DNA of 64,000 bases from Pedobacter cryoconitis (GCF_014200605.1 NZ_JACHCE010000005.1:310001-374000), one strand, 5' to 3'. Shown: positions 35,765-45,869, counted from the stretch's first letter. Program-made: numbers and translations. Notes: generated from the sequence alone by a model not told the origin.

Positions 35765-37156
35765 TTATTTTAAGGCGGTTAGAAGAGACTGGACTTGATT
35801 TCTGGTGATTGCTTTTTCAAAAACAGCATGTAAAAATGAATATTTAGCAGTTGCATAATCGGCCTCCGCACGATACAGCAGGTTTTGTGCAATATTGAGT
35901 TCTATAAGATCAATAAGTCCATTTTTGTATAATGAATATTTCTGGCGATAAGCCGCATTTGCAGCTGAAAGCTGACGGGGTATTTCGGCAAGCCGGTCTA
36001 CGGCAGTCTGTAATTCGACATCTGCCTGATGTACGCTGGTTTCCAGATTTACTTTTTGAGCCTGCAGTCTTTTATCCTCATAAATGCTCGTATATCTTTG
36101 TGTGTTTAATTTGAGCTGTTTTCTTTTGAGATCAGTCAGATTATAGCTTATACCTATACCAACCAGATAATTTGTACGGGTAAATCCCCATCCCTGGTTA
36201 AGTGCATCAAATTGGTTAGCTGTCGATATGGATGAGCCTCTGCCCCAAAATGCACCTTCGAGCATGATTTTGGGTAGGTATGTTTTCCTTACCAGGTTTT
36301 CTTTCTCTTTGCTATTCTGATAAAGAGATTGATAATAACTGATGAGCGGATGGGATAGGGGACTATTCAATTCTGCTCCTGGCTGACTATTAATCTGATG
36401 CAGAGGAGTCATTAAGGTGGTGTCTGCCACTATATTCTGATAAGCTATTCCGCTTAAGGCCGATAGCTGTAATTGCGTCTGTTTAAATTTATTAGTCAGT
36501 TCGATAAGAGTTAGTCTTGATTTAGAAAGCTCGGCCTCTGCAATACTTGTATCTACCCCTGCACGAATTCCACTTGTGGCAAGAGACTGAACAGAGTTTC
36601 GGATTTGCTGGTTCCTCTTAATGTTGTCTTCCTGAATATGAAGCAGGTTTTGAAACTGAAATAATTGCAGATAATCCTCAATTACAGATGCCTGCAATTG
36701 ATATTTTGATAGCCGGTATTGATTCTCAGTGACTTTTACATCAGAACCTGCTACTTTATTCTGAGCTTTATAGCCACCAAAATTGTAAATTTCCCAATCC
36801 AGAGAAGCTATACCTAAATTTGATAGTGTAGCATTGGAGATATTGGATGGTCTGATTCCACCAGAATTTGAAGGAACTATTCCAAAACCAAAATAAGCAC
36901 CGGGAACATTATTATTGGTTCCTATATCTGACTGATAATTTAGTTTTACTGCAGGCAACCAGTTATATTTTGTATCGGTAGCAATAGCCTGGCGAACACT
37001 TATTGCCGAAGAATCAGCTAATAAAGAAGGAGCCTGGGCAGAAACTCTGTTAAGCAGATCTGATAATTTTAGTGGAGGGTAATTTTGTTGGGCAGATAAT
37101 CTCAGAAAAGGAATAAGTAAGATTATTATGCCAGCAATTTTTTTTAAAAAGTGCAT
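35765..37156 (-). CDS. TolC-family outer membrane efflux protein
   Basis: The 463-residue protein has a signal peptide (ends LSAQ, residue ~22) and the two internally repeated alpha-helical coiled-coil halves of TolC-like channels (for example the segment QIRNSVQSLATSGIRAGVDT, with the matching C-terminal AAYRQKYSLYKNGLIDLIEL). It forms the exit duct for the RND pump encoded by the next two genes. The permease begins 7 bases after its stop. As the first gene of the three, it is preceded by about 80 bases of intergenic sequence. Confidence 0.92.
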   Translation of the reverse strand: MHFLKKIAGIIILLIPFLRLSAQQNYPPLKLSDLLNRVSAQAPSLLADSSAISVRQAIATDTKYNWLPAVKLNYQSDIGTNNNVPGAYFGFGIVPSNSGGIRPSNISNATLSNLGIASLDWEIYNFGGYKAQNKVAGSDVKVTENQYRLSKYQLQASVIEDYLQLFQFQNLLHIQEDNIKRNQQIRNSVQSLATSGIRAGVDTSIAEAELSKSRLTLIELTNKFKQTQLQLSALSGIAYQNIVADTTLMTPLHQINSQPGAELNSPLSHPLISYYQSLYQNSKEKENLVRKTYLPKIMLEGAFWGRGSSISTANQFDALNQGWGFTRTNYLVGIGISYNLTDLKRKQLKLNTQRYTSIYEDKRLQAQKVNLETSVHQADVELQTAVDRLAEIPRQLSAANAAYRQKYSLYKNGLIDLIELNIAQNLLYRAEADYATAKYSFLHAVFEKAITRNQVQSLLTALK

Positions 37157-37239
37157 AAAATTAGATTTGAGAAATTATAAATAGCTTATTTGCTGCACAT
37201 TGATTATGGCAGGTAGTATTAGAAACTAAATTATAAATC

Positions 37240-37614
37240 TCAAATAGTCAGCTTTCCGATGGAAAGATAGATTGCCCTTTCAGGGATGAGCTGTAAGGAC
37301 ATATCACGCAGATATCGTTGAGTTGCCTTACTGAAAATAAGTAATGGAATAACAAGGCCGATAAAAAAACGGCATATTTTCCAGATGAATGTTAATTCAG
37401 GATCAGTTAAGCCACGTTGGATTGCCAGAACTTCTGTAAGATCTTCGTCCAGGTAATCCTGCTTTCTTTTGCTGAAAAGTTTTTGAAGTAATTCAATATT
37501 CAGTCCGCTATCCGCTTTTGCATGTTGAACTATGCCAAAACCAAGAATTGGTTTAGCACTAAGAATCATTCCTGCAAACAGAAATAATATCTTTAGATAC
37601 TTAGCATATTTCAT
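37240..37614 (-). CDS. Small membrane or secreted protein of unknown function
   Basis: The 124-residue product starts with a signal-like segment (KYLKILFLFAGMILSAKPIL) and has a second hydrophobic stretch at ~83-96 (FIGLVIPLLIF). No family is recognised. It lies 83 bases upstream of the TolC gene on the same strand and could be the first gene of the efflux operon, but the gap allows a separate promoter. Confidence 0.45.
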   Translation of the reverse strand: MKYAKYLKILFLFAGMILSAKPILGFGIVQHAKADSGLNIELLQKLFSKRKQDYLDEDLTEVLAIQRGLTDPELTFIWKICRFFIGLVIPLLIFSKATQRYLRDMSLQLIPERAIYLSIGKLTI

Positions 37615-37713
37615 AAGACTGAACTATAATCGTATACAAAGATGTCTATTCGGATTAAAGGAATTGAAGGGTATCCGAAATATTACAAATGAATGCACTG
37701 CTACAAAACTATT

Positions 37714-38805
37714 TTACTGAATTAGTTTTACAGAAAAGGTGTTTTTCCCATTGCTCCAGTTGCCGGTCAGGCTACCGTCTTTCTGCAAAGACAACTTAAA
37801 TAATTCCTGATTCTTTTGCTGACTGGAAGACGCTATTTCTTTCAGTAACCAGGATGAATCTTTATCAAAAGTACCCTTTAAAAAGATTTTCTTCCCTTGC
37901 TGATCATAGAAATAAGAAGCAGAGAATGATTCATTTCCTATAGAGGTAATCAATAAAGTAATCGGATATAAGTCATTGATTTTACCTTTAAATACACCTC
38001 TGCTCAAACCAGCTGCCTGAGACTGAATACATTTTGAGTTTGCAGCCGACAATAAACATTTCCCATATTCATTTAAATAGGGCTGAAGGAATTGATTGCT
38101 TAATAAATTATCATAAATCCTGATATCAGCCTCTAATGCCTGGGCATTATGTGAACCCAGACAAGATCTGCGTGTGAGCAATAAGCCGTTTTTTTGAAAT
38201 AAAAGATCATCAGCATCCAGATTGTCCTTATTCTGTTCAATCAGGCACCCTGAATAATTATCGGCATCACCCTGGTCTTTGTTAGCGGAGCTTTTGAGTT
38301 TTTTCAAATGAATAGCCAATCTTGTTTTGCGGCTGTCGATGATGAATTTACGAACAGCATCATACCCTTCTTTAGTCAGCAGATCACTAAACTTGATTAA
38401 TTTTCCGGTTTGAGAATCAAAATTATAGGTGTTAGAATTGTCACTAAGTGATCCATTCGAGTATTCACTGTTTATTTGTATAGAAAATAATTTAGAACTA
38501 TTAACCAGTAGGGTATAATTCATTAAAGTAGTTCCGGTATTTGAGCCTTTTTTTGGTTTTATATTTTCAAATAAGCTGGTTTTTTGTTTTCCTGGCAGCA
38601 GATCCAGTTCTTTACCCTGTAAAAAGGTATTAATCTTGTTTTCTGCAACAGTCTTTCCGGTAAGTACGGGGAAGTCTAAATCACCGAACATACCCGCCGG
38701 ATCCTGTACCTTTTTTAGTTTGAAATACTGTGCATCAGCATGTATAGTATTTGTAATTAATAGTAGTGAAAGTAGTGGCTTAACAATAAGTCTTTTAATG
38801 TTCAT
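37714..38805 (-). CDS. Secreted DUF3298/RsiV-like protein
   Basis: The 363-residue product has a signal peptide (cleavage near ADAQ, residue 26). The central part (TYNFDSQTGKLIKFSDLLTK, after SIQINSEYSNGS) resembles the DUF4163/DUF3298 pair found in RsiV and in many exported Bacteroidota proteins of unknown role. The rest has a C-terminal beta-rich domain (LFKLSLQKDGSLTGNWSNG). It lies 25 bases downstream of the larger secreted protein on the same strand, so the two are probably one unit. Confidence 0.55.
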   Translation of the reverse strand: MNIKRLIVKPLLSLLLITNTIHADAQYFKLKKVQDPAGMFGDLDFPVLTGKTVAENKINTFLQGKELDLLPGKQKTSLFENIKPKKGSNTGTTLMNYTLLVNSSKLFSIQINSEYSNGSLSDNSNTYNFDSQTGKLIKFSDLLTKEGYDAVRKFIIDSRKTRLAIHLKKLKSSANKDQGDADNYSGCLIEQNKDNLDADDLLFQKNGLLLTRRSCLGSHNAQALEADIRIYDNLLSNQFLQPYLNEYGKCLLSAANSKCIQSQAAGLSRGVFKGKINDLYPITLLITSIGNESFSASYFYDQQGKKIFLKGTFDKDSSWLLKEIASSSQQKNQELFKLSLQKDGSLTGNWSNGKNTFSVKLIQ

Positions 38806-38830
38806 CTTATCTAATAATAGGTCTTATAAT

Positions 38831-40873
38831 TTAATTTTCCTTTTTCTCTGGTTCGGATTCGGCTGTTTCATTTACAAGTACGTATTTATCTTCTATAATC
38901 GTATAATTTTTTACCTTTTTTTTAATAATACTCTCTTCTTTGATAAACTGTGTGCTGGATATCTTTTTGTTTTTAGGTTCAAAATCCAGATTGGGCAATT
39001 TGGAAAGTGTAGTATCTATTTTAAACAGACCGTCAGTCTTGTCATATAAATAATAATTTTCATAGAGATTACCTGCTTCGGCACCATCTCCTGTACTTGT
39101 TCTTAAAGAGAAATCCATGATGTTATCAAAGTTGTAATCGCCAGGGTAAAGTGTGTTTATAGTAGAATCGATCCCATTAAGATCAGTGATATACTGAATT
39201 GCTTCTCTATTTGATTTTTTATTTACTTTAATTGCAACAGGTACAGACTCATTATCCTTAATCAGTTCAAAATAATACATAGGTGTAGTTCCGGTATAAA
39301 TTAACTTCTGATGGGGCAGGAAACTCTCTTTTTTGGCCCAGCCTTTAATTAAACGATGATCAGAAGTATTGACTTCAATATAAAAGAATAATGGGTTTTC
39401 ATCTTTAATCACAGCATAACTGCCCTTTGATAATTTATCCAGAGGAACTTCAGAGGTATTTGGGGTTTTATAGACAGCAGTTGCCGGATATAAGACTTCG
39501 GCCCCTCTATAATGATGATCGACCCATTTTCCGTTAATTAATTCTCCGCTGTTTTCCTCAGTGAAAAATCCCATAGCAGCAAGCTGGTCCCAGTAGGCAA
39601 TTTTGAGAAGATGGCCATTCATGAAAGTATATTTTTCTCCGCCATGATGTGCTGCGCCGTCACGCCAGTTACTACTGATGGTACGGCTTTTCATATCTAT
39701 TTGTATTTGGGGAAGCTGAGATAATTCATCATTATATTCAAAATTGCCATTTTTTGCGTTATATAAATAAAAGTTATGTGTGTCATTTGGACCGGCTCCT
39801 CCTGTCTGCATCAAAAACATGAAATCCGGATAACCATCAAAATTATAATCTGATACACTGATCACATGGTCTGGGTTTGATCTGAGTTCGGCCCATATAT
39901 CAAGAATTATTTGCTTTCTACCTGTCTTTTTATTAACGATCTTTACGGCTTTTACAGATTCCCCATCAGCGGAAACTTCAAAACGAAATAGCTTAGACTG
40001 CTCCTTTTGTTTGATCCAGGGATTTTTTATCAGATCTTCTTTTTTTATCCATCCGCTTGTAGTTTGAAGAAGTGTAGTACCTGTCTGCATATCAGAATCC
40101 ATTGTATAGTATCTGTTAGTATCTTTGCGTATTTCAATTCTGTCAGCCCTATACCATTCATCAGAAGAATCTGAGGTAATAGCTATGTATTCTCCTTTTC
40201 TGAAATAATCCTGAACAACAGCATGAGATTTTGGCTGATTATATATCAGAATTTTATTTTCTGCAATACGTAAATCAAGATAGGACAGTGGCCTTTTTCC
40301 GCGCCATACAAAAAATGCCTGTTCAAATTGATAATTTTTACCATTTTGATATTCTCCCGAAATACTATCTTTTACAGATTGACTTTTAATCAGCGGGTTT
40401 TTATAGATCGCGAAATAATCGCGGCTGCTTTTACTGAAAAACCAGTTTTCCTGAAGATCTTCGGAACTTTTAAGATAATTAATGTAATTATTGACAATGA
40501 TGGAGTCTTTTTGAATTGTGAACTGTTTAGCAAAAGAAGCATCTTTAGCTGCAGGTGTTTGTTTTATGAGGGAAGTAAAGATTTGTTTTCCCCTGGTACT
40601 TATAGTATCTCTTAAAAAAGTAATTTTAAGTTGAGTGTTTGCTGGATTGACAGCCACGATAGCATATTCCAGACCATAATCAGAAACCTCTTTATAGGGA
40701 ATGATCTGCATAGCAAGAAAATCATCTATGGAATTAAAGAAACGGGCATAATGGCTGGCTCCAAAAAAATTAGTGTTGTTCCGGTGGAATTGATATATGC
40801 CTGGTTGAAGAGCCTGAGCCATGGATTGGAAACTGCTTGTTAGAATGAGGAAAAATACAAGTAAATGGCGCAT
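38831..40873 (-). CDS. Large secreted protein with two XAC2610-like domains
   Basis: The 680-residue protein has a signal peptide (ends SMAQ, residue 20). The N-terminal ~275 residues resemble no family I know. Two similar modules follow, each with a D-x-N-x-D type loop: VSDYNFDGYPDFMFL at ~345 and PGDYNFDNIMDFSLR at ~600. Each is followed by a YLY(N/D)xxxGxF segment, as in XAC2610-related and FG-GAP-like calcium-loop proteins. Ca2+-binding and surface or periplasmic localisation are inferred. An internal duplication is likely. It precedes the DUF3298-like gene. Confidence 0.6.
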   Translation of the reverse strand: MRHLLVFFLILTSSFQSMAQALQPGIYQFHRNNTNFFGASHYARFFNSIDDFLAMQIIPYKEVSDYGLEYAIVAVNPANTQLKITFLRDTISTRGKQIFTSLIKQTPAAKDASFAKQFTIQKDSIIVNNYINYLKSSEDLQENWFFSKSSRDYFAIYKNPLIKSQSVKDSISGEYQNGKNYQFEQAFFVWRGKRPLSYLDLRIAENKILIYNQPKSHAVVQDYFRKGEYIAITSDSSDEWYRADRIEIRKDTNRYYTMDSDMQTGTTLLQTTSGWIKKEDLIKNPWIKQKEQSKLFRFEVSADGESVKAVKIVNKKTGRKQIILDIWAELRSNPDHVISVSDYNFDGYPDFMFLMQTGGAGPNDTHNFYLYNAKNGNFEYNDELSQLPQIQIDMKSRTISSNWRDGAAHHGGEKYTFMNGHLLKIAYWDQLAAMGFFTEENSGELINGKWVDHHYRGAEVLYPATAVYKTPNTSEVPLDKLSKGSYAVIKDENPLFFYIEVNTSDHRLIKGWAKKESFLPHQKLIYTGTTPMYYFELIKDNESVPVAIKVNKKSNREAIQYITDLNGIDSTINTLYPGDYNFDNIMDFSLRTSTGDGAEAGNLYENYYLYDKTDGLFKIDTTLSKLPNLDFEPKNKKISSTQFIKEESIIKKKVKNYTIIEDKYVLVNETAESEPEKKEN

Positions 40874-41054
40874 GAGAATTTATTTCTGCAAATATAATGA
40901 TTCAGGCAGATGTATAATTTCGGACGAAATTTACGTCTCTATGATCTTCAATAATAGATGATTACCTTCTTGTAATTAGAAAAGCATCATAAGATTTATT
41001 TTGTAACTAATTAAGAATGTTTAAATTGGGTTTTCGAATATAAAATCAACAATT

Positions 41055-41534
41055 ATGGCTAAAACGCATCAGTATAAAACAAACCTTGTGTGGGCAGGAA
41101 ATAAAGGATCTGGCACAATGGACTACAGATCATATGATCGTGATTTTATTGTTTCGGTAGATCAGAAGACTGATATACTAGGCTCTTCTGATTCTGCATT
41201 TCTAGGAGATAAAACCAGGCATAATCCTGAGGATCTTCTGGTTTCTTCTATCTCATCCTGTCACATGCTGTGGTATCTGCATTTATGTTCTCAGAATGAT
41301 ATTATTGTGATGGACTACAAGGATGAAGCAATAGGTGTAATGACTGAAAATGCAGATGGAAGCGGTCAGTTTACAGAAGTTATTTTACAGCCGGTAGTTT
41401 TAATTATTGATGAAGCGAAACATGAAAAAGCAATCAGCCTGCATGCTGAAGCGCGTAAAATGTGTTTTATTGCAAATTCATGTAATTTTCCAATTAAACA
41501 TCTGCCGCAGTGTATTGTAGAGCCTAAACGTTAG
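41055..41534 (+). CDS. OsmC-family peroxiredoxin-like protein
   Basis: The 159-residue cytoplasmic protein carries both redox cysteines of OsmC/Ohr proteins, Cys69 in SSISSCHMLW and Cys137 in ARKMCFIANS. An Arg in DKTRHNPEDLL positions the peroxide. The family reduces organic hydroperoxides, often with dihydrolipoyl partners. The gene is probably separate from the M28 peptidase gene that follows at a 53-base distance. Confidence 0.88.
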   Translation: MAKTHQYKTNLVWAGNKGSGTMDYRSYDRDFIVSVDQKTDILGSSDSAFLGDKTRHNPEDLLVSSISSCHMLWYLHLCSQNDIIVMDYKDEAIGVMTENADGSGQFTEVILQPVVLIIDEAKHEKAISLHAEARKMCFIANSCNFPIKHLPQCIVEPKR

Positions 41535-41587
41535 GAAATAAGGGCATTTCTGAAGTAAACACACACAACTAAACGACCAATTAATAA

Positions 41588-42964
41588 ATGAAATTAAAAT
41601 TAATACTTTCTGCGCTCTTGTTTACAAGTCAGCTGCATGCTCAGGATTCATTGACCATACGTAAAATATATGATGAGGCCCTGGTCAATGGTAAATGCTA
41701 TGAGAATCTCCGTTACCTCTGTAAAAATATTGGCCCCCGTTTAAGTGGTTCTGTCAATGCTCAGAAATCGGTTGAATGGAGTAAAAAACTGATGGAAAGC
41801 TATGGTTTCGATAAGGTTTATTTACAGGAAGTAATGGTGCCGCATTGGGTAAGAGGGGCAAAGGAAACAGCCTATATCATTGATGGTAAAAACCGGATTC
41901 CGGTACCTATAGTGGCTTTAGGGATGAGTGTTGCTACACCTAAAGAGGGAATTACAGCCAATATTATTGAAGTCCGCAGTCTTAAAGAAGTGGAGGAGCT
42001 TGGCGAAAAACTTATAAAAGGCAAAATAGTTTTCTTTAACCGTCCATTTGATCAGAAATTTATCAGTACTGGTGAAGCATACGGCGGAGTTGGCGATCAG
42101 CGCTTTATGGGACCGTCAATCGCTTTGAAATATGGCGCTGTTGGTGTTATAGTTCGTTCATTGACAGGAACTTTGGATGATTACCCGCATACAGGAGCCA
42201 CGTTGTATGACAAAAATGGTAAAAACATACCAGCAGCTGCGATTTCGACCAGGGGAGCAGATAAGTTAAGTGCTATGCTGAAAATGCGTAAGCTGCCGCT
42301 GGTTAAATTTTACTTTAAACAAGATTGTCAGATGCTGCCTGATGTATTATCTTATAATGTTGTTGGTGAATTGACAGGTACAGAACATCCTGATAAATTT
42401 ATCACAGTTGGCGGACATCTTGACTCATGGGATCTTTCAGAAGGTGCACATGATGATGGTACAGGTGTATTACAATCTGCCGAGGTATTGCGCATATTCA
42501 AAGTGTTGAATTACAAGCCTAAAAACTCTGTTCGTGCGGTGTTTTTTATGAATGAAGAGAATGGGCATAACGGAGGGACTAAATATGCAGAACTCGCGGC
42601 TCAACATAAAGAAGAACATATAGCTGCTATTGAAACAGATGAAGGTGGATTTACCCCTCGTGGTTTCAGTTTTGAAGATGTATCTCCTGATTTTATGCGT
42701 AAAATTAATAGTAAGTGGAAACCATTGCTGGAGCCTTATGAGGTTGACAGATTAACTATAGGACATTCGGGTACTGATATCGGGCCTTTAAAAGAAAAAG
42801 TTCCGGGAGTTGTTCTGATTGGTTTCAGACCAGATTCGCAAAGATATTTTGATATTCACCATACTGCAAATGATGTTTTTGAGAACGTGAATAAGCGTGA
42901 ACTTGAATTGGGCGCTGCAGGTATGGCATCTTTGATCTATCTGATAGATCAGCACGGTTTATAG
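41588..42964 (+). CDS. Secreted M28-family metallopeptidase (carboxypeptidase Q-like)
   Basis: The 458-residue product has a signal peptide (ends LHAQ, residue 19). Residues ~105-250 form a PA-like domain. The catalytic domain carries the di-zinc ligands of M28 peptidases: His277 in GGHLDSWD, Asp289 in AHDDGTG, Glu323/324 in FMNEENG, Asp351 in ETDEGG and a His in DIHHTANDVFE. It should release N-terminal or dipeptide residues in the periplasm, fitting the two peptide transporters encoded at 15.6-19.3 kb. A hairpin overlaps the end of the convergent regulator gene just after it. Confidence 0.9.
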   Translation: MKLKLILSALLFTSQLHAQDSLTIRKIYDEALVNGKCYENLRYLCKNIGPRLSGSVNAQKSVEWSKKLMESYGFDKVYLQEVMVPHWVRGAKETAYIIDGKNRIPVPIVALGMSVATPKEGITANIIEVRSLKEVEELGEKLIKGKIVFFNRPFDQKFISTGEAYGGVGDQRFMGPSIALKYGAVGVIVRSLTGTLDDYPHTGATLYDKNGKNIPAAAISTRGADKLSAMLKMRKLPLVKFYFKQDCQMLPDVLSYNVVGELTGTEHPDKFITVGGHLDSWDLSEGAHDDGTGVLQSAEVLRIFKVLNYKPKNSVRAVFFMNEENGHNGGTKYAELAAQHKEEHIAAIETDEGGFTPRGFSFEDVSPDFMRKINSKWKPLLEPYEVDRLTIGHSGTDIGPLKEKVPGVVLIGFRPDSQRYFDIHHTANDVFENVNKRELELGAAGMASLIYLIDQHGL

Positions 42965-42971
42965 AAGTTTT

Positions 42972-43000
42972 ACGTGGTTAGACTAATAATCTAACCACGT
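42972..43000. terminator. Bidirectional terminator between peptidase and response regulator
   Basis: An 11-bp perfect stem (ACGTGGTTAGA / TCTAACCACGT) with a 7-base loop and T tract. It includes the stop codon of the minus-strand response regulator. Confidence 0.75.
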
Positions 43001-43750
43001 TTTAAATAATGGGGCTTTTGTTCTGCTTACGATAATATCTTCATCGTCGTGGTTTTTTACTTTAAGCTTTAGCTTCCCATTGAAAAAATTATGGACTTTT
43101 TCGATGGAGTTGACATGGACAATATACTGACGGTTTATCCTGAAGAAATTTTTAGGTTCTAATTCCTGTTCCAGGGTTTCCAGTGTCTGTGGTACCACAA
43201 TTTTTTCTCCATTAATCAGATTTGCATAAGTAATATTCATATGAGAATAAAAGAATGCAATATCTTCTACATTGATTTTTCTATAACTGTCCCGGTACGC
43301 AAGAAAGAAGCGTGTTCTGTATTCTTTTGGTTGGATATGGTTGAGTAGTTGCTGTATTAAAGGATACTGCTGTTGTGATTTTTGTATAGAGTTTTCAAAT
43401 TTTTTAATGGCAGCTTCCAGCTCTTCCTGCTCAATTGGCTTAAGTAAGTAATCTATGCTATTGTATTTAAAAGCTTTGACAGCATATTCATCATAGGCCG
43501 TTGTAAATATAACCGGACATTTAACATCTGCCAGGTTAAAGACTTCGAAGCTCAGGCCATCTGCCAGTTGTATGTCCATCATGATCAGATCAGGACACTC
43601 ATTTTCAGAAAGCCAGTCCACCGTCTTTTTAACGCTCGTAAGAACACCGGCAATTTCAATATCCGGTCTTATTTTGAGCATTAACCGTTGTATTCTGTCC
43701 GAATTGAGTTTCTCATCTTCCAGAATTAATATCTTCTTTATTATATTCAT
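42983..43750 (-). CDS. LytTR-family response regulator
   Basis: The 255-residue protein has a receiver domain (acidic pair Glu11/Asp12, phosphoacceptor Asp59 in LIMMDIQLADG, Lys in DYLLKPIE) and a C-terminal LytTR DNA-binding domain (FFRINRQYIVHVNSIEKV, FNGKLKLKV). It should act with the histidine kinase encoded directly upstream; the two genes overlap by 4 bases (ATGA). Targets may include the divergent gene at 45.0 kb, but no direct-repeat LytTR site was confirmed. Confidence 0.92.
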   Translation of the reverse strand: MNIIKKILILEDEKLNSDRIQRLMLKIRPDIEIAGVLTSVKKTVDWLSENECPDLIMMDIQLADGLSFEVFNLADVKCPVIFTTAYDEYAVKAFKYNSIDYLLKPIEQEELEAAIKKFENSIQKSQQQYPLIQQLLNHIQPKEYRTRFFLAYRDSYRKINVEDIAFFYSHMNITYANLINGEKIVVPQTLETLEQELEPKNFFRINRQYIVHVNSIEKVHNFFNGKLKLKVKNHDDEDIIVSRTKAPLFKTWLDY

Positions 43751-44817
43751 TTGATCAGCGGTACTTTTATGGTAAAAGTTTGGGCGTTTTTTTCTATTTC
43801 GGGCATTTTATCACCTAATAGCGCATAACGGTCTATGATGTTCTTTAATCCTAAACCTGTTGAATCATGCTTTTTTATTAAGGGTAACAAGTTATTGACC
43901 ACCACCAGTTCATCATCATCATTTGAATAGATACGGACAATTAATGGATCTTCTTCTACTGTACGGTTATACTTCAGCGCGTTTTCAATGAACAATTGAA
44001 GTGTAACCGGTGGAATCAGCATGTTAAGTCTGGATTCTGAAATATCAATTTGAAATATACATCCGTCCCCCATCCGGTTTTTGATTAGAAAAAGATAAGC
44101 ATCCAGAAATTTAAGTTCTTCATGCAGCGGAATCAGTTTTTTTTTGGAATTGACCAGCAGGTACCGGTATACCTTCGTGAAATTCTTTGTGTACTCATAG
44201 CCGAGCTGCTGATCCTGTAATATCAATTCTGAAAGTACACTCAGATTATTGAAAACAAAATGCGGATCAAGTTGTAATTTGAGGGCCTGTAATTCTATTT
44301 CGGATGCCAGCTGTTTGTTTTGCGCTGCTTTTATCTCAAATTCGGCTGATTTCAAAGTTGCAGTTTTCCAATTGGTAAGTAGAAAATCGCCTGTATTTAG
44401 TGCGCTAACCATTAAGGGCCATAGTATAATTAAAACAATGGTATACAGGGATTGCCTTATATTGAGATAAGGAGGTTGGGTGTTGGCGTGATTTCCGAAT
44501 ATCAGATAAATAGCTCCCAAACAAATAATAAGAAACAATACGCCCAGTACCTGAAATAGTGTTTGGGTAAGTAAACGTTTTAAAGGGTGGACCATCCAAG
44601 AGATTTTTTTATTCAGCCTCCGGTCTATAAACAGACTTAGTTCTACGAGTAACACACAAAATAACAGGTTGACCAGAATGTCTGTTATTATTCCGGAAAG
44701 TGGCAGATTAAAATAATCCCTCCAATATGAATTGGGGAATATAATAAATACTGTTATATATGAACTTATAAAAGTGAATGCAGTCAATAATGCACTCTTC
44801 GCTTTACTTCTTTTCAT
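43747..44817 (-). CDS. LytS-like sensor histidine kinase
   Basis: The 356-residue membrane kinase has four hydrophobic segments (~10-28, ~45-63, ~86-107, ~123-140), then a coiled-coil (~155-180) and the His_kinase domain with the phospho-acceptor His186 in LDPHFVFNNLS. An ATP-binding region follows (FIENALKYN, GLGLKNIIDRYALLG). No extracytoplasmic sensor domain is visible, so the signal is likely sensed within the membrane. It is coupled to the LytTR regulator by a 4-base overlap. Confidence 0.9.
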   Translation of the reverse strand: MKRSKAKSALLTAFTFISSYITVFIIFPNSYWRDYFNLPLSGIITDILVNLLFCVLLVELSLFIDRRLNKKISWMVHPLKRLLTQTLFQVLGVLFLIICLGAIYLIFGNHANTQPPYLNIRQSLYTIVLIILWPLMVSALNTGDFLLTNWKTATLKSAEFEIKAAQNKQLASEIELQALKLQLDPHFVFNNLSVLSELILQDQQLGYEYTKNFTKVYRYLLVNSKKKLIPLHEELKFLDAYLFLIKNRMGDGCIFQIDISESRLNMLIPPVTLQLFIENALKYNRTVEEDPLIVRIYSNDDDELVVVNNLLPLIKKHDSTGLGLKNIIDRYALLGDKMPEIEKNAQTFTIKVPLIK

Positions 44818-45000
44818 TTTTTGGATTTTAACTATCCATAGAATTAATTTTTAGTATAAAAGCCAAATTACATATCAATTCAATATGTCCGATTGACAAT
44901 TCAATGGGGATTATTGTTGTTTCACTCAGGAAATCTATTAAGAAGCTTTAGCTGCTTATAATTTTGCGCTATAAAAGTAATAATAGATAACATAGAAATA

Positions 45001-45849
45001 ATGAAAAAAACAAAAGCAATGACATTTGCAAACTTAGTGCTTAGCGCAATCAAGAAGAAAATTCAAAATACGGAAGTGCTTCCAGGAATTGGAATGAATC
45101 CTGCCAATCAGGAAAATATAAACGGTAATGGTGAGTTAACTGGTTTTGAATCAAAAAATTATGGAAAGAAATTACTTGCTCTTTTTCTTTTGGTGATAGC
45201 AACGCTTACTGCTTCGGCCCAAAAGCCGGCTGTAGTAGATGCTTTTTCTAAACATGGTATTGATGTCGGTATTCTCAATGGAGATAATCTTCGGCAACCG
45301 GACGACTTCGCCTTTGACTTTAAACAGACAACGGTAACAACTGGTAAACAATCAGTTACTGTAGCCCGATTTGATCCTTCAGGCCCAAAGGAAGAACAGT
45401 GGACGGTAATTTCTGTAGATGGGAAATCTCCTTCTAAGTCGGACATTAACTCGTTTAGAAAAAATCACAGCAAACAGCCTGCATCTAACCAGGCAGACGA
45501 ATCAAGCTATAAGATTGAGAAAGAAACATCAGATTATCTGGTGATTAGTTACAAGGCAGATCCTGGTTCTGTTGATAAGGATGCTGCTTTTATGAAAGAC
45601 TGCAGACTGTATATGACAGTTAATCTTAGAACTAAAAAATTGGAAAAGGTGCAGGCGCTGAACGAAAAACCAATCAAAATTAAAATACTTAATGCTGAAA
45701 AACTTGATCTTGTGATCAAGTACAGTTGGAATGAGCAAGCGAAACGTTACTTCTCTGTAAATGAGGACCTCAATATTTCGGCGAAATTTATGGGACAGGC
45801 TATACCTATACAGACAACTACAGAATATTCAAGCTATACAAAGAAATAA
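45001..45849 (+). CDS. Exported protein of unknown function with unusual N-terminal extension
   Basis: The 282-residue protein has ~54 polar, cytoplasmic-looking residues before a hydrophobic export segment (KKLLALFLLVIATLTASAQ, ~56-74). There is no suitable start codon just before that segment, so either the extension is translated or the protein is a signal-anchor type. The mature part is Lys/Ser/Asp-rich with no domain I recognise. It is divergent from the LytS/LytTR pair (183-base gap), so it may be a target of that system; this is inference. A hairpin follows. Confidence 0.55.
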   Translation: MKKTKAMTFANLVLSAIKKKIQNTEVLPGIGMNPANQENINGNGELTGFESKNYGKKLLALFLLVIATLTASAQKPAVVDAFSKHGIDVGILNGDNLRQPDDFAFDFKQTTVTTGKQSVTVARFDPSGPKEEQWTVISVDGKSPSKSDINSFRKNHSKQPASNQADESSYKIEKETSDYLVISYKADPGSVDKDAAFMKDCRLYMTVNLRTKKLEKVQALNEKPIKIKILNAEKLDLVIKYSWNEQAKRYFSVNEDLNISAKFMGQAIPIQTTTEYSSYTKK

Positions 45850-45869
45850 CAATAATATTTCAGTTCTAA

